Below, one piece after another: positions 46,059 through 54,670 of a DNA stretch of 64,000 nt. Position 1 is the first letter of the stretch. Every line of letters starts with the position of its first letter. The notes under the pieces are model-generated. The model had not been told where the DNA came from. It searched no databases and saw only the letters and a list, made by a program, of their open reading frames with translations. Origin of the DNA: Bog-473 sp963788585 (GTDB taxonomy: Bacteria; Actinomycetota; Acidimicrobiia; Acidimicrobiales; RAAP-2); contig CAWBHA010000006.1 in the NCBI GenBank assembly GCA_963788585.1, positions 248,001 to 312,000 on the forward strand. Reading direction: 5' to 3'. The position numbers and the translations under genes were made by a program.

Positions 46059-46574
46059 ATGTGCCCCTATGACCCAGATTGGGTGTCCAGCTTCGAACGA
46101 GAACGCCTTCGCCTGACACCGATTCTGCAGCCATACCTGATTGAGCCACTAGAACACATCGGCAGCACATCAGTTCCCGGTTTGGTTGCCAAACCGATCA
46201 TCGACATGCTGGCCGTGGTCGAAGATATTTCGCCGGTCAATGCGGACGAGTACTCACTGCGGCAGATCGGATGGCTGCTTGCACCCGAGCCGACCGACGG
46301 CATCGAAAGAAGGTTGTCCTTCTGCACGCCTTCGAGAGAGTTGCGAACGCACCACCTCCACGTCGTAGAGCGGGAGTTCTCCGGGTGGCGTGGTTGGCTC
46401 GCGTTCCGTGATTACCTGCGTAGACGCCCTGATGTCGCTCAGGAATACGGTGAACTAAAGAGTCGGCTCGCCATCGAATACGGATCTGATCCAAACGAAC
46501 GGGACGAGTATCGGGCTGGGAAGGCAGATTGGGTCAGTACCGTTACAGCGCGGGCACTGGAGCGTGAGCCGTAG
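46059..46574 (+). CDS. GrpB (UPF0157) family protein, copy 1
   Basis: About 171 residues from ATG 46059 (GTG 46038 also possible). The family signature EHIGSTSVPGLVAKPIIDMLAVV is present, followed by HHLHVVEREFSGWRGWLAFRDYLR and EYGELKSRLAIEYG. GrpB proteins belong to the nucleotidyltransferase fold; their function is not established. A second, different GrpB lies at 49771. Confidence 0.88.
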   Translation: MCPYDPDWVSSFERERLRLTPILQPYLIEPLEHIGSTSVPGLVAKPIIDMLAVVEDISPVNADEYSLRQIGWLLAPEPTDGIERRLSFCTPSRELRTHHLHVVEREFSGWRGWLAFRDYLRRRPDVAQEYGELKSRLAIEYGSDPNERDEYRAGKADWVSTVTARALEREP

Positions 46575-46581
46575 GTCAGGA

Positions 46582-46624
46582 GGGGTGTCCCCGTTTGCCG
46601 GGAGGGGGTGCCACCCTGCGGCAC
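46582..46624 (+). repeat. Palindromic repeat, copy 8
   Basis: Full copy: GGGGTGTCCCCGTTTGCCGG then GAGGGG and a second hairpin with arms GTGCC (46608-46612) and GGCAC (46620-46624). It starts eight bases after the GrpB stop. Confidence 0.8.
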
Positions 46625-46640
46625 AGACGGGATCCCGCCG

Positions 46641-47264
46641 CTAACAAGCCTTCTTCCCGAACGGGATGGTCTTCGATCCCAGCAGGTGACCCTCGTCGTC
46701 GAACACTTGAATCGTTGCGCATGTCGAGTGCTGCCAAGTGAATCCACCGTTGTACTGAACGAATCCTGTCTCGGCGTCTCCACATCCCACAGCTGTTTGC
46801 AATGCCGCAACATCAGCACTTGGAGTTGTGTGCTTTCGTGAGCCAATGCCGAACGGGTCGTAGTTGATCATGACCTGGCCTTTGTCACCTGAAACACGCA
46901 CGGCTATCCAGCGACTCGATGTACCTGAAACCGTGACAGGGCCTTTGAAGTGAGACAAGAGTCGGCCGGAAGAACGGAACGTGTCGTTTCCCTCGCCAGT
47001 TGCTTCTCTCAACGTCCCGAAGCGAGCGGGACCGACGACTATGTCGTCAGGGGTAGTGACAACTGCGGAATCGTTCGAACCTGAGTAGATGCTGCTGGTA
47101 CAGAATCGGGCTGGCAGCGTGCCCGGCACCGCTCCGATGGCGCTCCCCACTTCATCCGCAGTGGACTTGGGTGGCTTGAGCGCACCAGCCGTCTGTGGTC
47201 CGAGGAGGCTGACGATGGAGATCGCCAATCCGAAAGCTCCTGTTAAGCGAACGGTCAACCTCAT
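46641..47264 (-). CDS. Secreted hypothetical protein
   Basis: About 207 residues from ATG 47264. The signal peptide is MRLTVRLTGAFGLAISIVSLLG followed by Pro/Ala-rich sequence. The mature part has WIAVRVSGDKGQVMINYDPFG, TAVGCGDAETGFVQYNGGFTWQHSTCATIQVF with three Cys in the mature part plus a C-terminal Cys. No family recognised. Repeat copy 8 lies 17 bases beyond its stop. Confidence 0.65.
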   Translation of the reverse strand: MRLTVRLTGAFGLAISIVSLLGPQTAGALKPPKSTADEVGSAIGAVPGTLPARFCTSSIYSGSNDSAVVTTPDDIVVGPARFGTLREATGEGNDTFRSSGRLLSHFKGPVTVSGTSSRWIAVRVSGDKGQVMINYDPFGIGSRKHTTPSADVAALQTAVGCGDAETGFVQYNGGFTWQHSTCATIQVFDDEGHLLGSKTIPFGKKAC

Positions 47265-47315
47265 CAAGCAACTATGGCGCAGCTCGTGGAGGGTTCGAAG
47301 GGCACGAGGCTGAGC

Positions 47316-47352
47316 GGGTGCCCCAGTTCGCCGAGAAGGTGGGATTGGCACT
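47316..47352 (+). repeat. Palindromic repeat, copy 9
   Basis: GTGCC (47318-47322) and GGCAC (47347-47351) enclose CCAGTTCGCCGAGAAGGTGG. Confidence 0.75.
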
Positions 47353-47735
47353 CAGGTTCGCTACCCTTGACCGTAGTAACGACCTTTCCAATCAAAGTCC
47401 ACTCGCAACCGGCCATCAAGCGAACGTTGCACCGTCCGTACGAACGTAACGATGCTGCTGGCCGTCAGTCATGACAACGCACAGTTCATCCGTCTCCCTC
47501 TCGATGGGGTGTTCTCGTCCGTCCATGGGGCCGAGTTTGAACACGGCGGCCCCCGCTCCATCGGTTTCGAGAGCTTGGGACATCCCCTACAGAATCTCGA
47601 GGACAGCTCCCGTCGCAATGGAAGTACCCCCGTCCGCGAGGAGCGGGACTACCTAGAGTGCGGCTGACTCAGAGCCGGAGAAGGGTTGAGGCCTTCGAGG
47701 TTCTGGAGCAGCCGGCTCATGCCTCCGGCATGTCG

Positions 47736-47775
47736 GGGGCCTGCCCCAGTCCGCCGAGTCGGGGTGACACCCCGC
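47736..47775 (+). repeat. Palindromic repeat, copy 10
   Basis: GGGGCCTGCCCCAGTCCGCC then GAGTCGGGGTGACACCCC. It ends directly at the stop of the minus-strand ABC permease gene. Confidence 0.75.
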
Positions 47776-48426
47776 TTATGACCGGACTGACGAGAGCTTG
47801 ATGGACGCGGTTACGGCTACTGCGCAGATGGCGAGGGTCTCGAGCGCAATCAGGAGAATCGGTACCCCGAGAGCGAATTGGCCCGTCTTGTTGAACAGGA
47901 CGAGCAGCTGGCGAGATGGGACGCCGTCCGGAATCAGTACGGATCCGAGGCCAACCAATACTCCCATTGAGACAGACCATGCGTGACGTCGCACGATAGG
48001 CCGGCTGCATACCGACCCCAGAGCTACTGCAGCGAGAGCGGCAATGGCCTGTGCACAGACGCCAGCCAGCAGAACGCTGACCCGTACCCCGTTGCTCGAG
48101 AGGAATATGGGGGGAACCATCGCCAGGAGGCCGAGGGTCGTGCAGAACACAAAGCTGAAGAGCAGCTTGGTGAGGCGCACCTTCGCCCTACTCCCGGCAC
48201 AGGCCTCGGTGATGTTCTGCTGCACTGGGTCCTCGTTGTTGACCACGACAACCGTGAGCCATGTACCGATGAACAGCATGGCCGTCGCCAAGATGGCGTA
48301 GGTCGGAAGAAGAGAGCCGGTCTGCGCACTCACAATGGAGACGATCACGCCCAAACTCACGACGGGAGCCACCCACCGTTGCGTGTCAAATGTGTCGCTG
48401 AGTGTGTAGCGCAATAAAGCGAACAT
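47776..48426 (-). CDS. ABC transporter permease-like membrane protein
   Basis: 216 residues with about six hydrophobic segments; an early cytoplasmic stretch FALLRYTLSDTFDTQRWVAP leads into the first helix, as in ABC-2 type permeases. It follows the ATPase gene with three bases between, so the two form one transporter operon. The substrate is unknown. Confidence 0.78.
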   Translation of the reverse strand: MFALLRYTLSDTFDTQRWVAPVVSLGVIVSIVSAQTGSLLPTYAILATAMLFIGTWLTVVVVNNEDPVQQNITEACAGSRAKVRLTKLLFSFVFCTTLGLLAMVPPIFLSSNGVRVSVLLAGVCAQAIAALAAVALGSVCSRPIVRRHAWSVSMGVLVGLGSVLIPDGVPSRQLLVLFNKTGQFALGVPILLIALETLAICAVAVTASIKLSSVRS

Positions 48427-48429
48427 CGA

Positions 48430-49287
48430 TCACTCCTCGCCGCTTGCTTGGATGGGAACGATGGATACCACAGACCATCCGAGGTCAAGTGCCGCCCTGA
48501 TCAGCTCGTCGCAACCCGCCGGGAGGACCTCGAGGACAAGGCCCAGTCCTTTTGGATCGATCTCGCACCTGAGGACCTCAGTCCGTCCAGTCAGTACTTC
48601 AGGTGATGCCCATCCTCTGTTTCGGAGCAATTCGACCCGTCGCAAATGGGTCTTCCTGGTTGGGGGAGATGCCGAGTCCGCTGGCTCGACGCGACCTTCG
48701 ACGATCCGATAGGTCTGCCTGAAACCAGGGGGGACGTCATGGCTGCTCAATATGACCGACGTCCCTAGGGCCCGGACCTCGGAAATGAGGTCGTTGAGCG
48801 CAAGTCGGGCGTCGTCGTCAAGCCCGCTGTAGGGCTCGTCGAGGATGATGGCATCGAGTGGTCCAAAAAAGGCCTGCGCAAGGACGACCTTCTGTCGGTT
48901 TCCCTTGGAGAGCTGGTCCCATGGGACCCCTGGCCCCGGTCTCACTCCAAGGCGGAGGAGCAGTTCGGCTCCCCCTGCCGTTGCCTCTTGAGAGTCGAGT
49001 CCGCGAATGCGTCCCATGTGCGCCAGATACTCAGCTCCGGTGAACTTGCCACGCCCCGCCTGGCGCTCTGGCACAAATCCCACCTGGCTGGGCACGTCAG
49101 CAACGCCACCCGATGGAGCGCTCACGCCGGCGGCGATACGGAGCAGGGTGGATTTGCCAGAGCCATTCGACCCCACGATCGATGTCAGCGAGCCCGGTTC
49201 AAGCGAAAGGTCGGCCCCGGAAAGCACCCAGGGTCCTCGCCATTGGTACTTCTTTGTGACGCCACGCAGCGCCAGAACGGCACTCAT
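48430..49287 (-). CDS. ABC transporter ATP-binding protein
   Basis: 285 residues from ATG 49287. Walker A is GSNGSGKST (39-47), the signature is LSKGNRQKVVLAQAF (an LSxGNxQK variant), Walker B is AIILDEPYSGLD, and the H-loop is ILSSHD. The C-terminal part (about 205-285) is an extra domain of the kind seen on ABC-2 exporters. It pairs with the permease at 47776. Export of a peptide, lipid or antibiotic is typical of the type. Confidence 0.9.
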   Translation of the reverse strand: MSAVLALRGVTKKYQWRGPWVLSGADLSLEPGSLTSIVGSNGSGKSTLLRIAAGVSAPSGGVADVPSQVGFVPERQAGRGKFTGAEYLAHMGRIRGLDSQEATAGGAELLLRLGVRPGPGVPWDQLSKGNRQKVVLAQAFFGPLDAIILDEPYSGLDDDARLALNDLISEVRALGTSVILSSHDVPPGFRQTYRIVEGRVEPADSASPPTRKTHLRRVELLRNRGWASPEVLTGRTEVLRCEIDPKGLGLVLEVLPAGCDELIRAALDLGWSVVSIVPIQASGEE

Positions 49288-49542
49288 TGCGTCATTGTCC
49301 CATAACGCCGCCGCACGCCGGGACCGTGGAGCATCGTCGGCCTGGCAACATAAACCCAAGCGAGGTGGACTCAGGGTGAACGAGCCGGCTGGAGTCGCCG
49401 AGAGCGACGCGAGATTCGGCTCGCTCCTCGAAGCACACGGCGACGACCGGGAATCGCCGAGGACTACGGCATGGGCTCTGCTCTCGTAGCACCAATCTCG
49501 GATGACGCATCCTGCGCTGGGTCGAGAAGTAGGACCACGCAA

Positions 49543-49575
49543 GGGTGCCCCGTACGCCGGGAAGGCGGCGCACGG
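49543..49575 (+). repeat. Palindromic repeat, copy 11
   Basis: GGGTGCCCCGTACGCCGGGA with GTGC/GCAC arms closing over AGGCGGCGCAC. Confidence 0.7.
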
Positions 49576-49603
49576 CTGAGTGTCTGGTAGAGAATCGGGT
49601 CCT

Positions 49604-49670
49604 ATGGATGAGCGTGAGCGGAGCGAGTTCGGGTTGCTGGCGCAACAATGCGCGATTGATCCGCCTGCTC
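49604..49670 (+). pseudogene. Truncated gene start running into a repeat
   Basis: From ATG 49604 the frame reads MDERERSEFGLLAQQCAIDP like the opening of a normal protein, then enters repeat copy 12 and loses sense. It looks like the first 20-25 codons of a gene cut off by the repeat. It is too short to name a family. Confidence 0.3.
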
Positions 49671-49713
49671 ACCCTGCGCCCATACGCCGGGACTGCGTGC
49701 CACCCTGCGGCAC
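49671..49713 (+). repeat. Palindromic repeat, copy 12
   Basis: CGCCCATACGCCGGGACTGC followed by the second hairpin GTGCC (49697-49701)/GGCAC (49709-49713), whose 17 bases are the same as in copy 8. Confidence 0.75.
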
Positions 49714-49770
49714 GTTGAGGACAGGACTTCGATCGGCCTCAGTGCACAACCCACACCTAAAATCCGCGCC

Positions 49771-50418
49771 GTGACCGATGAGGTCTCGAACCGCAGTTCG
49801 AGCACAGCAAGCGGAACTCACCCCGTGGTCCTGGTCGAATACGATCGGGGCTGGCCCATTGCTTTCCATCGGGAATCGATCCGACTCCTCGAAGCAGCCG
49901 GCAGCCTCCTGATTGGCATCGAGCACATCGGCAGTACGTCGATTCCGGGCCTCGCCGCAAAGCCCATCATTGACATGTTGGGCGAAGTTGACCAGGTGGA
50001 ACTGAACTCGGCGCCGCTGGCGCCGTTACTCAGCCCCGTAGGATATCTGGACCGGTCGGCCGAGTTCACCGACCGCCTCTTGTTCTCCAGGGGGTCCTCC
50101 GCGATCACCCACAACTTGCACATCGTGGCCAAGGGGACGGCGTCATCGCGGAACGAGATTCTCTTCCGAGATCGCATGCGACGTGATCCAAAGGCCGCAT
50201 CGCAGTACGAGGCTCTCAAACGCAACTTGGCTAGCCGACGTTATAGCGACGCGCACGGCTACAGCCGAGCCAAGAGCGATTTCGTCGTCGCCATTATCGA
50301 CGAGGAACGCGATGCACGCGGACTACCCCCTGTGGACATCTGGGCCACGCTCGGTCCGGCGCGTCGGAAGGGCTGGCTGGAGATCGAAAAGACAGCACCA
50401 CCAGGTGGGCCGCTCTAA
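49771..50418 (+). CDS. GrpB (UPF0157) family protein, copy 2
   Basis: 215 residues from GTG 49771. Signature EHIGSTSIPGLAAKPIIDMLGEV, then HNLHIVAKGTASSRNEILFRDRMRRD and QYEALKRNLASRRYSDAHGYSRAKSDFV. It is clearly a paralogue of the 46059 product but distant outside the motif, so it was probably acquired separately. The C-terminus carries an extra 25 residues. Confidence 0.88.
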   Translation: MTDEVSNRSSSTASGTHPVVLVEYDRGWPIAFHRESIRLLEAAGSLLIGIEHIGSTSIPGLAAKPIIDMLGEVDQVELNSAPLAPLLSPVGYLDRSAEFTDRLLFSRGSSAITHNLHIVAKGTASSRNEILFRDRMRRDPKAASQYEALKRNLASRRYSDAHGYSRAKSDFVVAIIDEERDARGLPPVDIWATLGPARRKGWLEIEKTAPPGGPL

Positions 50419-50453
50419 ACAGCGCAGTTGCACTTGCTCGGTCTCGGTGCACG

Positions 50454-52075
50454 GTGTCTCCGAATCAGTATGGAACGGCCGGCTCCTCCGGCTTCCGCAT
50501 TTACGTGGATCATTCACCTGTCGGTGAACGGAGCCGACATACGGAGGAAGGAGCCAGCCGTGTCCAGTATTGCCCACCGAGGTTTCGTCCACCTGGGGAT
50601 GGACGTGTCGAAGGACTCGATCGCCGTGGCGGTGCTGTCTCCCGATCGTGACGTCGCCGAGGTCGACAAGATCTTCGACGACACCGACTCGGTCAGACGC
50701 CTGGTCAAGCGGCTGGGCAGGCCCAAGGAGATCTGGGCCTGCTAGGAAGCGGGCCCGACCGGTTATGACCTCCAACGCCTGCTCACTTCGATGGGCGTGC
50801 GCTGCGATGTGGTGGCCCCCTCCTTGATCCCGAAAGGCTCGGGCGATCGAGTCAAGACCGACCGCAGGGACGCCAGACGACTGGCGGGATTGCACCGGGC
50901 CGGTGAGCTCACTTTGATCGCCATCCCGACGCCCGCCGAAGAGGGAGGGCGCGACCTGTGTCGCACCCGCGGTGACATGGTCCAAGATCTCACCCGGGCC
51001 CGCAACCGGCTGAGCGGATTTCTCCTTCGTCACAGTGTCGTGTGGCGAGGAGGGTCACCGTGGACCGAACGCCATCGACGCTGGCTCGCCACGTTGACCT
51101 TCGACGACCCGGCCATCGCAACGACCTACGCCCATTACCTGGCCACGGTGAAACTGCGAGACACCGCGCTCGAGTCCGTCGAGGCCGATCTCGTCCCGTG
51201 GTGCACGAGAGATCCCTTCGGTGACCAAGTGCCACGCCTGGCCGCCTATCGGGGCGTGACCAGAATCGGTGGACTGTGTCTGGCCGCCGAGGTGTTCGAT
51301 TGGCGTCGCTTTCCCAAGGCTCGACCCTTCATGAGCTTCACCGGGCTGGTGCCCGGGGAGAACTCGACGGGTCTCACCCAGCGTCGGGGTTCGATCACCC
51401 GGGCCGGCAATGCCCACCTGCGGGGCCAGCTCTGCGAAGCTGCCTGGGCCTATCAGCACAGCCCCAACGTCGGGGTCGGCATCAGAGAGCGCCAAGTGGG
51501 TGTGCCGCCCGAGACCGTGGCCCGCTCGTGGGCCGCGCCGATCCGCCTTTCCCGCCGCTTCGGACAACTCGCTGCCCACAAGAACGTGCGCTCGGTCGTG
51601 GCTGCCGCCATCGCCCGGGAGCTCGCCGGGTTCCTCTGGGCCGAGATGGTGGCCGAGGTCTGACACCGTGATCTTCCCGTCGCTCAACGCGCGATCGGCG
51701 CCGCGTCTGTGCGAGCCCTCCACGACGCGCCGGAGCACCGCCGCAGCAGATCCGATCCTCGCCGGCGTTGCGCCCACCATCGCTCGATGTGACGATGTCA
51801 AGGGCGCTCCGATTCTGAGGCAACCACCTGCGAATGGCTTTTCTGCGATTACGACTCGCGTACATCAACGTGGCGGTTCTCCGATCCACTGCGCTCCGGC
51901 GCGTCGTCGATGGCTCGCTCGACCACCGCCACTCGCGGCACGGGGACACGAGTAGCAGCCTCCACCCCGGTGTCAACACCGTTCGTCCTCACCCTTCGGG
52001 CTCCGGGCGCTCCGTATTGACACCGGGGCCCCACCGACTGCTCAAGAACGATCAGGCGCCGCACCTCTGGTGCGA
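50454..52075 (+). mobile_element. Degenerate IS110-family element (approximate ends)
   Basis: The transposase pseudogene at 50560-51663 has non-coding flanks of about 100 bases upstream and 390 downstream. The left flank starts after GGTGTCTCCG (50454-50463), like the left half of a palindromic repeat, and the right flank reaches CGCCGCACCTCTGGTGCG (52058-52075), like a right half. The match is weaker than for the other two elements, so the ends are tentative. Confidence 0.4.
50560..51663 (+). pseudogene. IS110-family transposase with one nonsense codon
   Basis: GTG 50560 with GGAGGAAGGAG upstream. The frame gives FVHLGMDVSKDSIAVAVL (first Asp of DEDD), then a TAG at 50743 where the family has Tyr of YEAGPTGYDL, immediately before the catalytic Glu. 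The same frame then continues without further breaks: KTDRRDARRLAGLHRAGEL, LAAYRGVTRIGGLCLAAEVFDW, FTGLVPGENSTG, RRGSITRAGNAHLRGQL. A single nonsense change therefore disables an otherwise intact transposase. Confidence 0.88.
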
Positions 52076-52234
52076 CGCGTCCAAAAGGCAGTGATAAGGA
52101 CCTTCGCGTGGGAGGTTGACAGGCCGTTCCACATCAACGCCGGGTCGGGAACACAATCAGAGATGCCCACCAACTCTCGACCTCCGGGTCAAAAGTTGCG
52201 AGGGCTCTACGGTTTCCTCGGTTTCACCCACGGT
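51664..52234. other. Non-coding 3' region of the degenerate IS110 and following gap
   Basis: About 570 bases with no gene. It contains a 12-bp perfect inverted repeat, CCCCGGTGTCAA at 51965-51976 and TTGACACCGGGG at 52017-52028, which could fold into a structured RNA. Confidence 0.45.
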
Positions 52235-52765
52235 TCAGGCGAGCACGGAATGCTCCGCATCGACTCGGTGATGGCGAACTTCGTGCAGCGCGAACCGCGC
52301 GAGCAGGCCAATGTCGAAGAACTCATCCTCTTGGCGGGTCCCTCCACGCACCCAAGCATCCGACGGCACCGTGTCCAGGATCTGGGCAAAGCGTTCGGCA
52401 TTGGCACCGATTGCTGTAGCGACCTCCCATGGATCCGCAGCGTTGTATCGACGGTCGATGGCAGCAGCCTCTTGGTCTTGGTACTCGAAGCGCGGGTTTT
52501 CGATTTCGATCGCGAGCTGTATCCGATCGGCGAAGAGTGTCAGCGTGTCACGGACGTGACCTGCGTACTCGAGCGCCGACCACACGCCGGGTTCAGGACG
52601 AGCCGAGAGCAACGGCGCTTCGCTGAGTCGGGTGAGCAGCTCGTCCCATTGTTGTGCTTCCTCCACGATGGCAGCGCCGAGATCTTCTTCTGCTACCGAA
52701 GAAGCAATCAGTCCGCATTCAGGGCAGGATCCATTTCTGACGATGAGAAACCAGCGGCTCGCCAT
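52235..52765 (-). CDS. DinB-family (maleylpyruvate-isomerase-like) protein
   Basis: 176 residues. A four-helix bundle with metal-ligand His residues: His in SALEYAGHVRDTL and two in ALHEVRHHRVDAEH, the usual three-His site. The N-terminus has a CPECG motif that is not part of the basic DinB fold. DinB-type proteins include thiol-dependent isomerases and transferases; the role is unknown. Confidence 0.82.
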   Translation of the reverse strand: MASRWFLIVRNGSCPECGLIASSVAEEDLGAAIVEEAQQWDELLTRLSEAPLLSARPEPGVWSALEYAGHVRDTLTLFADRIQLAIEIENPRFEYQDQEAAAIDRRYNAADPWEVATAIGANAERFAQILDTVPSDAWVRGGTRQEDEFFDIGLLARFALHEVRHHRVDAEHSVLA

Positions 52766-52857
52766 GGATCTATCGTGACTCGCGGCAACGTTCCAGGGAA
52801 AGGGTTGCCCTCATCGCTGACGGTGGTCTGGCATTGGCGTTGCCATCCTTTCGAGAC

Positions 52858-53367
52858 TTACGCGGCGGCCAAGCCTTCGAGCTGTTCGAGGGTTGTGACG
52901 TGGTGGTAGTCGCGTCCTGACGCATATCGATCCAAAAGGTCTAGGAGCTGCGGCTTCAGGTTCTGATCAACATGCCAGATCGTCTCGAAGAGGCGCCTCG
53001 TTATGGCTAGGTCGTCGCAACCTTCGACACAGTCAATTCGTGATTGACCCCGAGCAACAGAAATCTGACGCTCCGCGGCAAGCCAGAAATGCATCCAAAG
53101 AGGCAGGTCCACGAATATGAGTGTGTCCGACAGTTCCATGCGCTCTTCGATGGATAGCCAAGGTCCCCAACCGTCGATGATCCATCGATCCGTTGCCATT
53201 ACTGCACGAATGCGTTCCTCAACGAGATCCTCGGGCGCAGGCTGCCAACCGGGAGCCCATTGAATCTGATCGACCGAACACCACACCAGATCATGACGCT
53301 CAGCGAGGGTTCGCGCGAGGGTTGATTTGCCGCCACCACCGTTCCCAATCACAACAGCCCGAGTCAT
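52858..53367 (-). CDS. P-loop NTPase, AAA/adenylate-kinase-like
   Basis: 169 residues from ATG 53367. The P-loop is VVIGNGGGGKSTLARTLAER, then DRWIIDGWG, LIFVDLPLWM and a helical part with TRRLFETIWHVDQNLKP, the pattern of small proteins labelled topology-modulation or shikimate-kinase-like. They probably phosphorylate a small molecule; the substrate is unknown. Repeat copy 13 starts 30 bases upstream of its start codon. Confidence 0.8.
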   Translation of the reverse strand: MTRAVVIGNGGGGKSTLARTLAERHDLVWCSVDQIQWAPGWQPAPEDLVEERIRAVMATDRWIIDGWGPWLSIEERMELSDTLIFVDLPLWMHFWLAAERQISVARGQSRIDCVEGCDDLAITRRLFETIWHVDQNLKPQLLDLLDRYASGRDYHHVTTLEQLEGLAAA

Positions 53368-53396
53368 GCCGTGACCGTAATCCATGGGTGTCGTCG

Positions 53397-53413
53397 GGGT
53401 GCCCCACTTCGCC
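53397..53413 (+). repeat. Palindromic repeat, copy 13, left half (split by IS30)
   Basis: GGGTGCCCCACTTCGCC stops at the left end of IS30. The right half resumes at 54649. Confidence 0.75.
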
Positions 53414-54648
53414 TGTGTCCTCAAGCGGTCATTGCAACATCAGCCTGATTGGCGAACAGTGATGTCACCGATCAGGAGGTGTGCGGATGTGGAGACGCTT
53501 TAGCGAGGATGAGCGCCAGACGATCTGGGACATGCGGGACGCCGGGGTTCCGGTCAAGCGCATTGCCAGGCATCTGGGCGGGCAGAACGTGTCGCTGCGC
53601 AAGTTCATCGCCGATGCCGGCGGGAAGCGTCCCACCCCACGGCAGCGCTCCGAGCTGCGACTTTCCCTCGAAGAGCGAGAAGAGATCTCTCGAGGGTTGG
53701 CCGCGGGTGCCTCCATCCGAGCCATCGCTGAGTCCTTGGGTCGGTCACCTTCGACGGTGTGTCGGGAGGTGAACGCCAACGGTGGGCGGAGGAAGTATCG
53801 GGCCTTGGTGGCCGATCGGGCAGCCTGTCGGCGAGCGCTGCGACCCAAGCGGGCCAAGCTGGCCCAGTGTCGCCGGCTCCGCCGGGTGGTCGAGCGCAAG
53901 CTTGAGGCCAGATGGTCGCCCCAGCAGATCTCGGCGTGGTTGGCTTCGCAGTACCCCGATCGCCCGGAGTTGCAGGTGTCCCACGAAACCATTTACCAGT
54001 CGCTCTTCGTCCAGAGCCGTGGAGCGCTGCGCAAAGAGCTCCATACCTGCTTGCGCACTGGCCGGGCCATGCGCCGCCCCAAGACCTACGTCAAGGGCAA
54101 TCGCATCCGAGCAGGCAAGATCAAGGACATGGTGATGATCTCGGAGCGTCCCGCCGAGGTGAAGGACCGGGCCATCCCGGGACACTGGGAGGGAGATCTG
54201 ATCTTCGGCAAGAAGATGACCTCGATCGGGACTCTGGTCGAGCGCCACAGCCGCTACGTCATCTTGCTCAAGCTCCCCAACGGTCACAACGCCGAAGCGG
54301 TCCGCAAAGCCATGACCAGACGCGTCTTGACCCTGCCCGCCCAACTGCGCCGCTCGATCACCTGGGATCAAGGGTGCGAAATGGCCCAGCACGTCCAGTT
54401 CACGATCGACACGGGAGTGCAGGTCTACTTCTGCGATCCCAAGAGCCCTTGGCAGCGCGGGAGCAACGAAAACACAAACGGTCTACTCCGTCAGTACTTG
54501 CCAAAGACTTCAGACCTCTCCCAAGCCACACAGCGAGAACTCGATGCCATCGCCCGCTCCCTCAATACGAGGCCTCGACAGACGCTCGGCTGGATGACAC
54601 CATCACAGGCGTTCGCCGAGTCCGTTGCGTTGACCGCCTGAGGACACA
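53414..54648 (+). mobile_element. IS30-family insertion sequence, intact
   Basis: 1,235 bases with 22-base terminal inverted repeats: 53414-53435 (TGTGTCCTCAAGCGGTCATT..) and 54627-54648, differing at three positions. A 2-base CC is present on both sides (53412-53413 and 54649-54650), a plausible target duplication. Removing the element and one CC restores a complete copy of the palindromic repeat. Confidence 0.88.
53487..54641 (+). CDS. IS30-family transposase (intact)
   Basis: 384 residues from ATG 53487 with AGGAGGT six bases upstream. The N-terminal HTH_38 part has SFSEDERQ-like RRFSEDERQTIWDMRDAG and LAAGASIRAIAESLGRSPSTV. The DDE core shows HWEGDLIFGKKMTSIGTLVERHSRY (first Asp), SITWDQGCEMA (second Asp) and SPWQRGSNENTNGLLRQYLPK (Glu). 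The stop codon lies inside the right inverted repeat. It looks functional. Confidence 0.93.
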   Translation: MWRRFSEDERQTIWDMRDAGVPVKRIARHLGGQNVSLRKFIADAGGKRPTPRQRSELRLSLEEREEISRGLAAGASIRAIAESLGRSPSTVCREVNANGGRRKYRALVADRAACRRALRPKRAKLAQCRRLRRVVERKLEARWSPQQISAWLASQYPDRPELQVSHETIYQSLFVQSRGALRKELHTCLRTGRAMRRPKTYVKGNRIRAGKIKDMVMISERPAEVKDRAIPGHWEGDLIFGKKMTSIGTLVERHSRYVILLKLPNGHNAEAVRKAMTRRVLTLPAQLRRSITWDQGCEMAQHVQFTIDTGVQVYFCDPKSPWQRGSNENTNGLLRQYLPKTSDLSQATQRELDAIARSLNTRPRQTLGWMTPSQAFAESVALTA

Positions 54649-54665
54649 CCGACTGAGGGTCACAC
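54649..54665 (+). repeat. Palindromic repeat, copy 13, right half
   Basis: CCGACTGAGGGTCACAC follows the IS30 right end; the rejoined copy resembles copy 10. Confidence 0.7.
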
Positions 54666-54670
54666 ATCGA

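Larger units (their letters stand above)
47265..47775. other. Intergenic with two repeat copies
   Basis: About 510 bases. It holds repeat copies 9 and 10 and a weak repeat-like stretch at 47625-47650. A 71-codon plus-strand frame at 47452-47667 has no ribosome site and no family look, so I do not call it. Confidence 0.45.

Noticed and set aside
47452..47667. 71-codon plus-strand ORF
   Set aside because: No ribosome site, no family resemblance; coding use not convincing.
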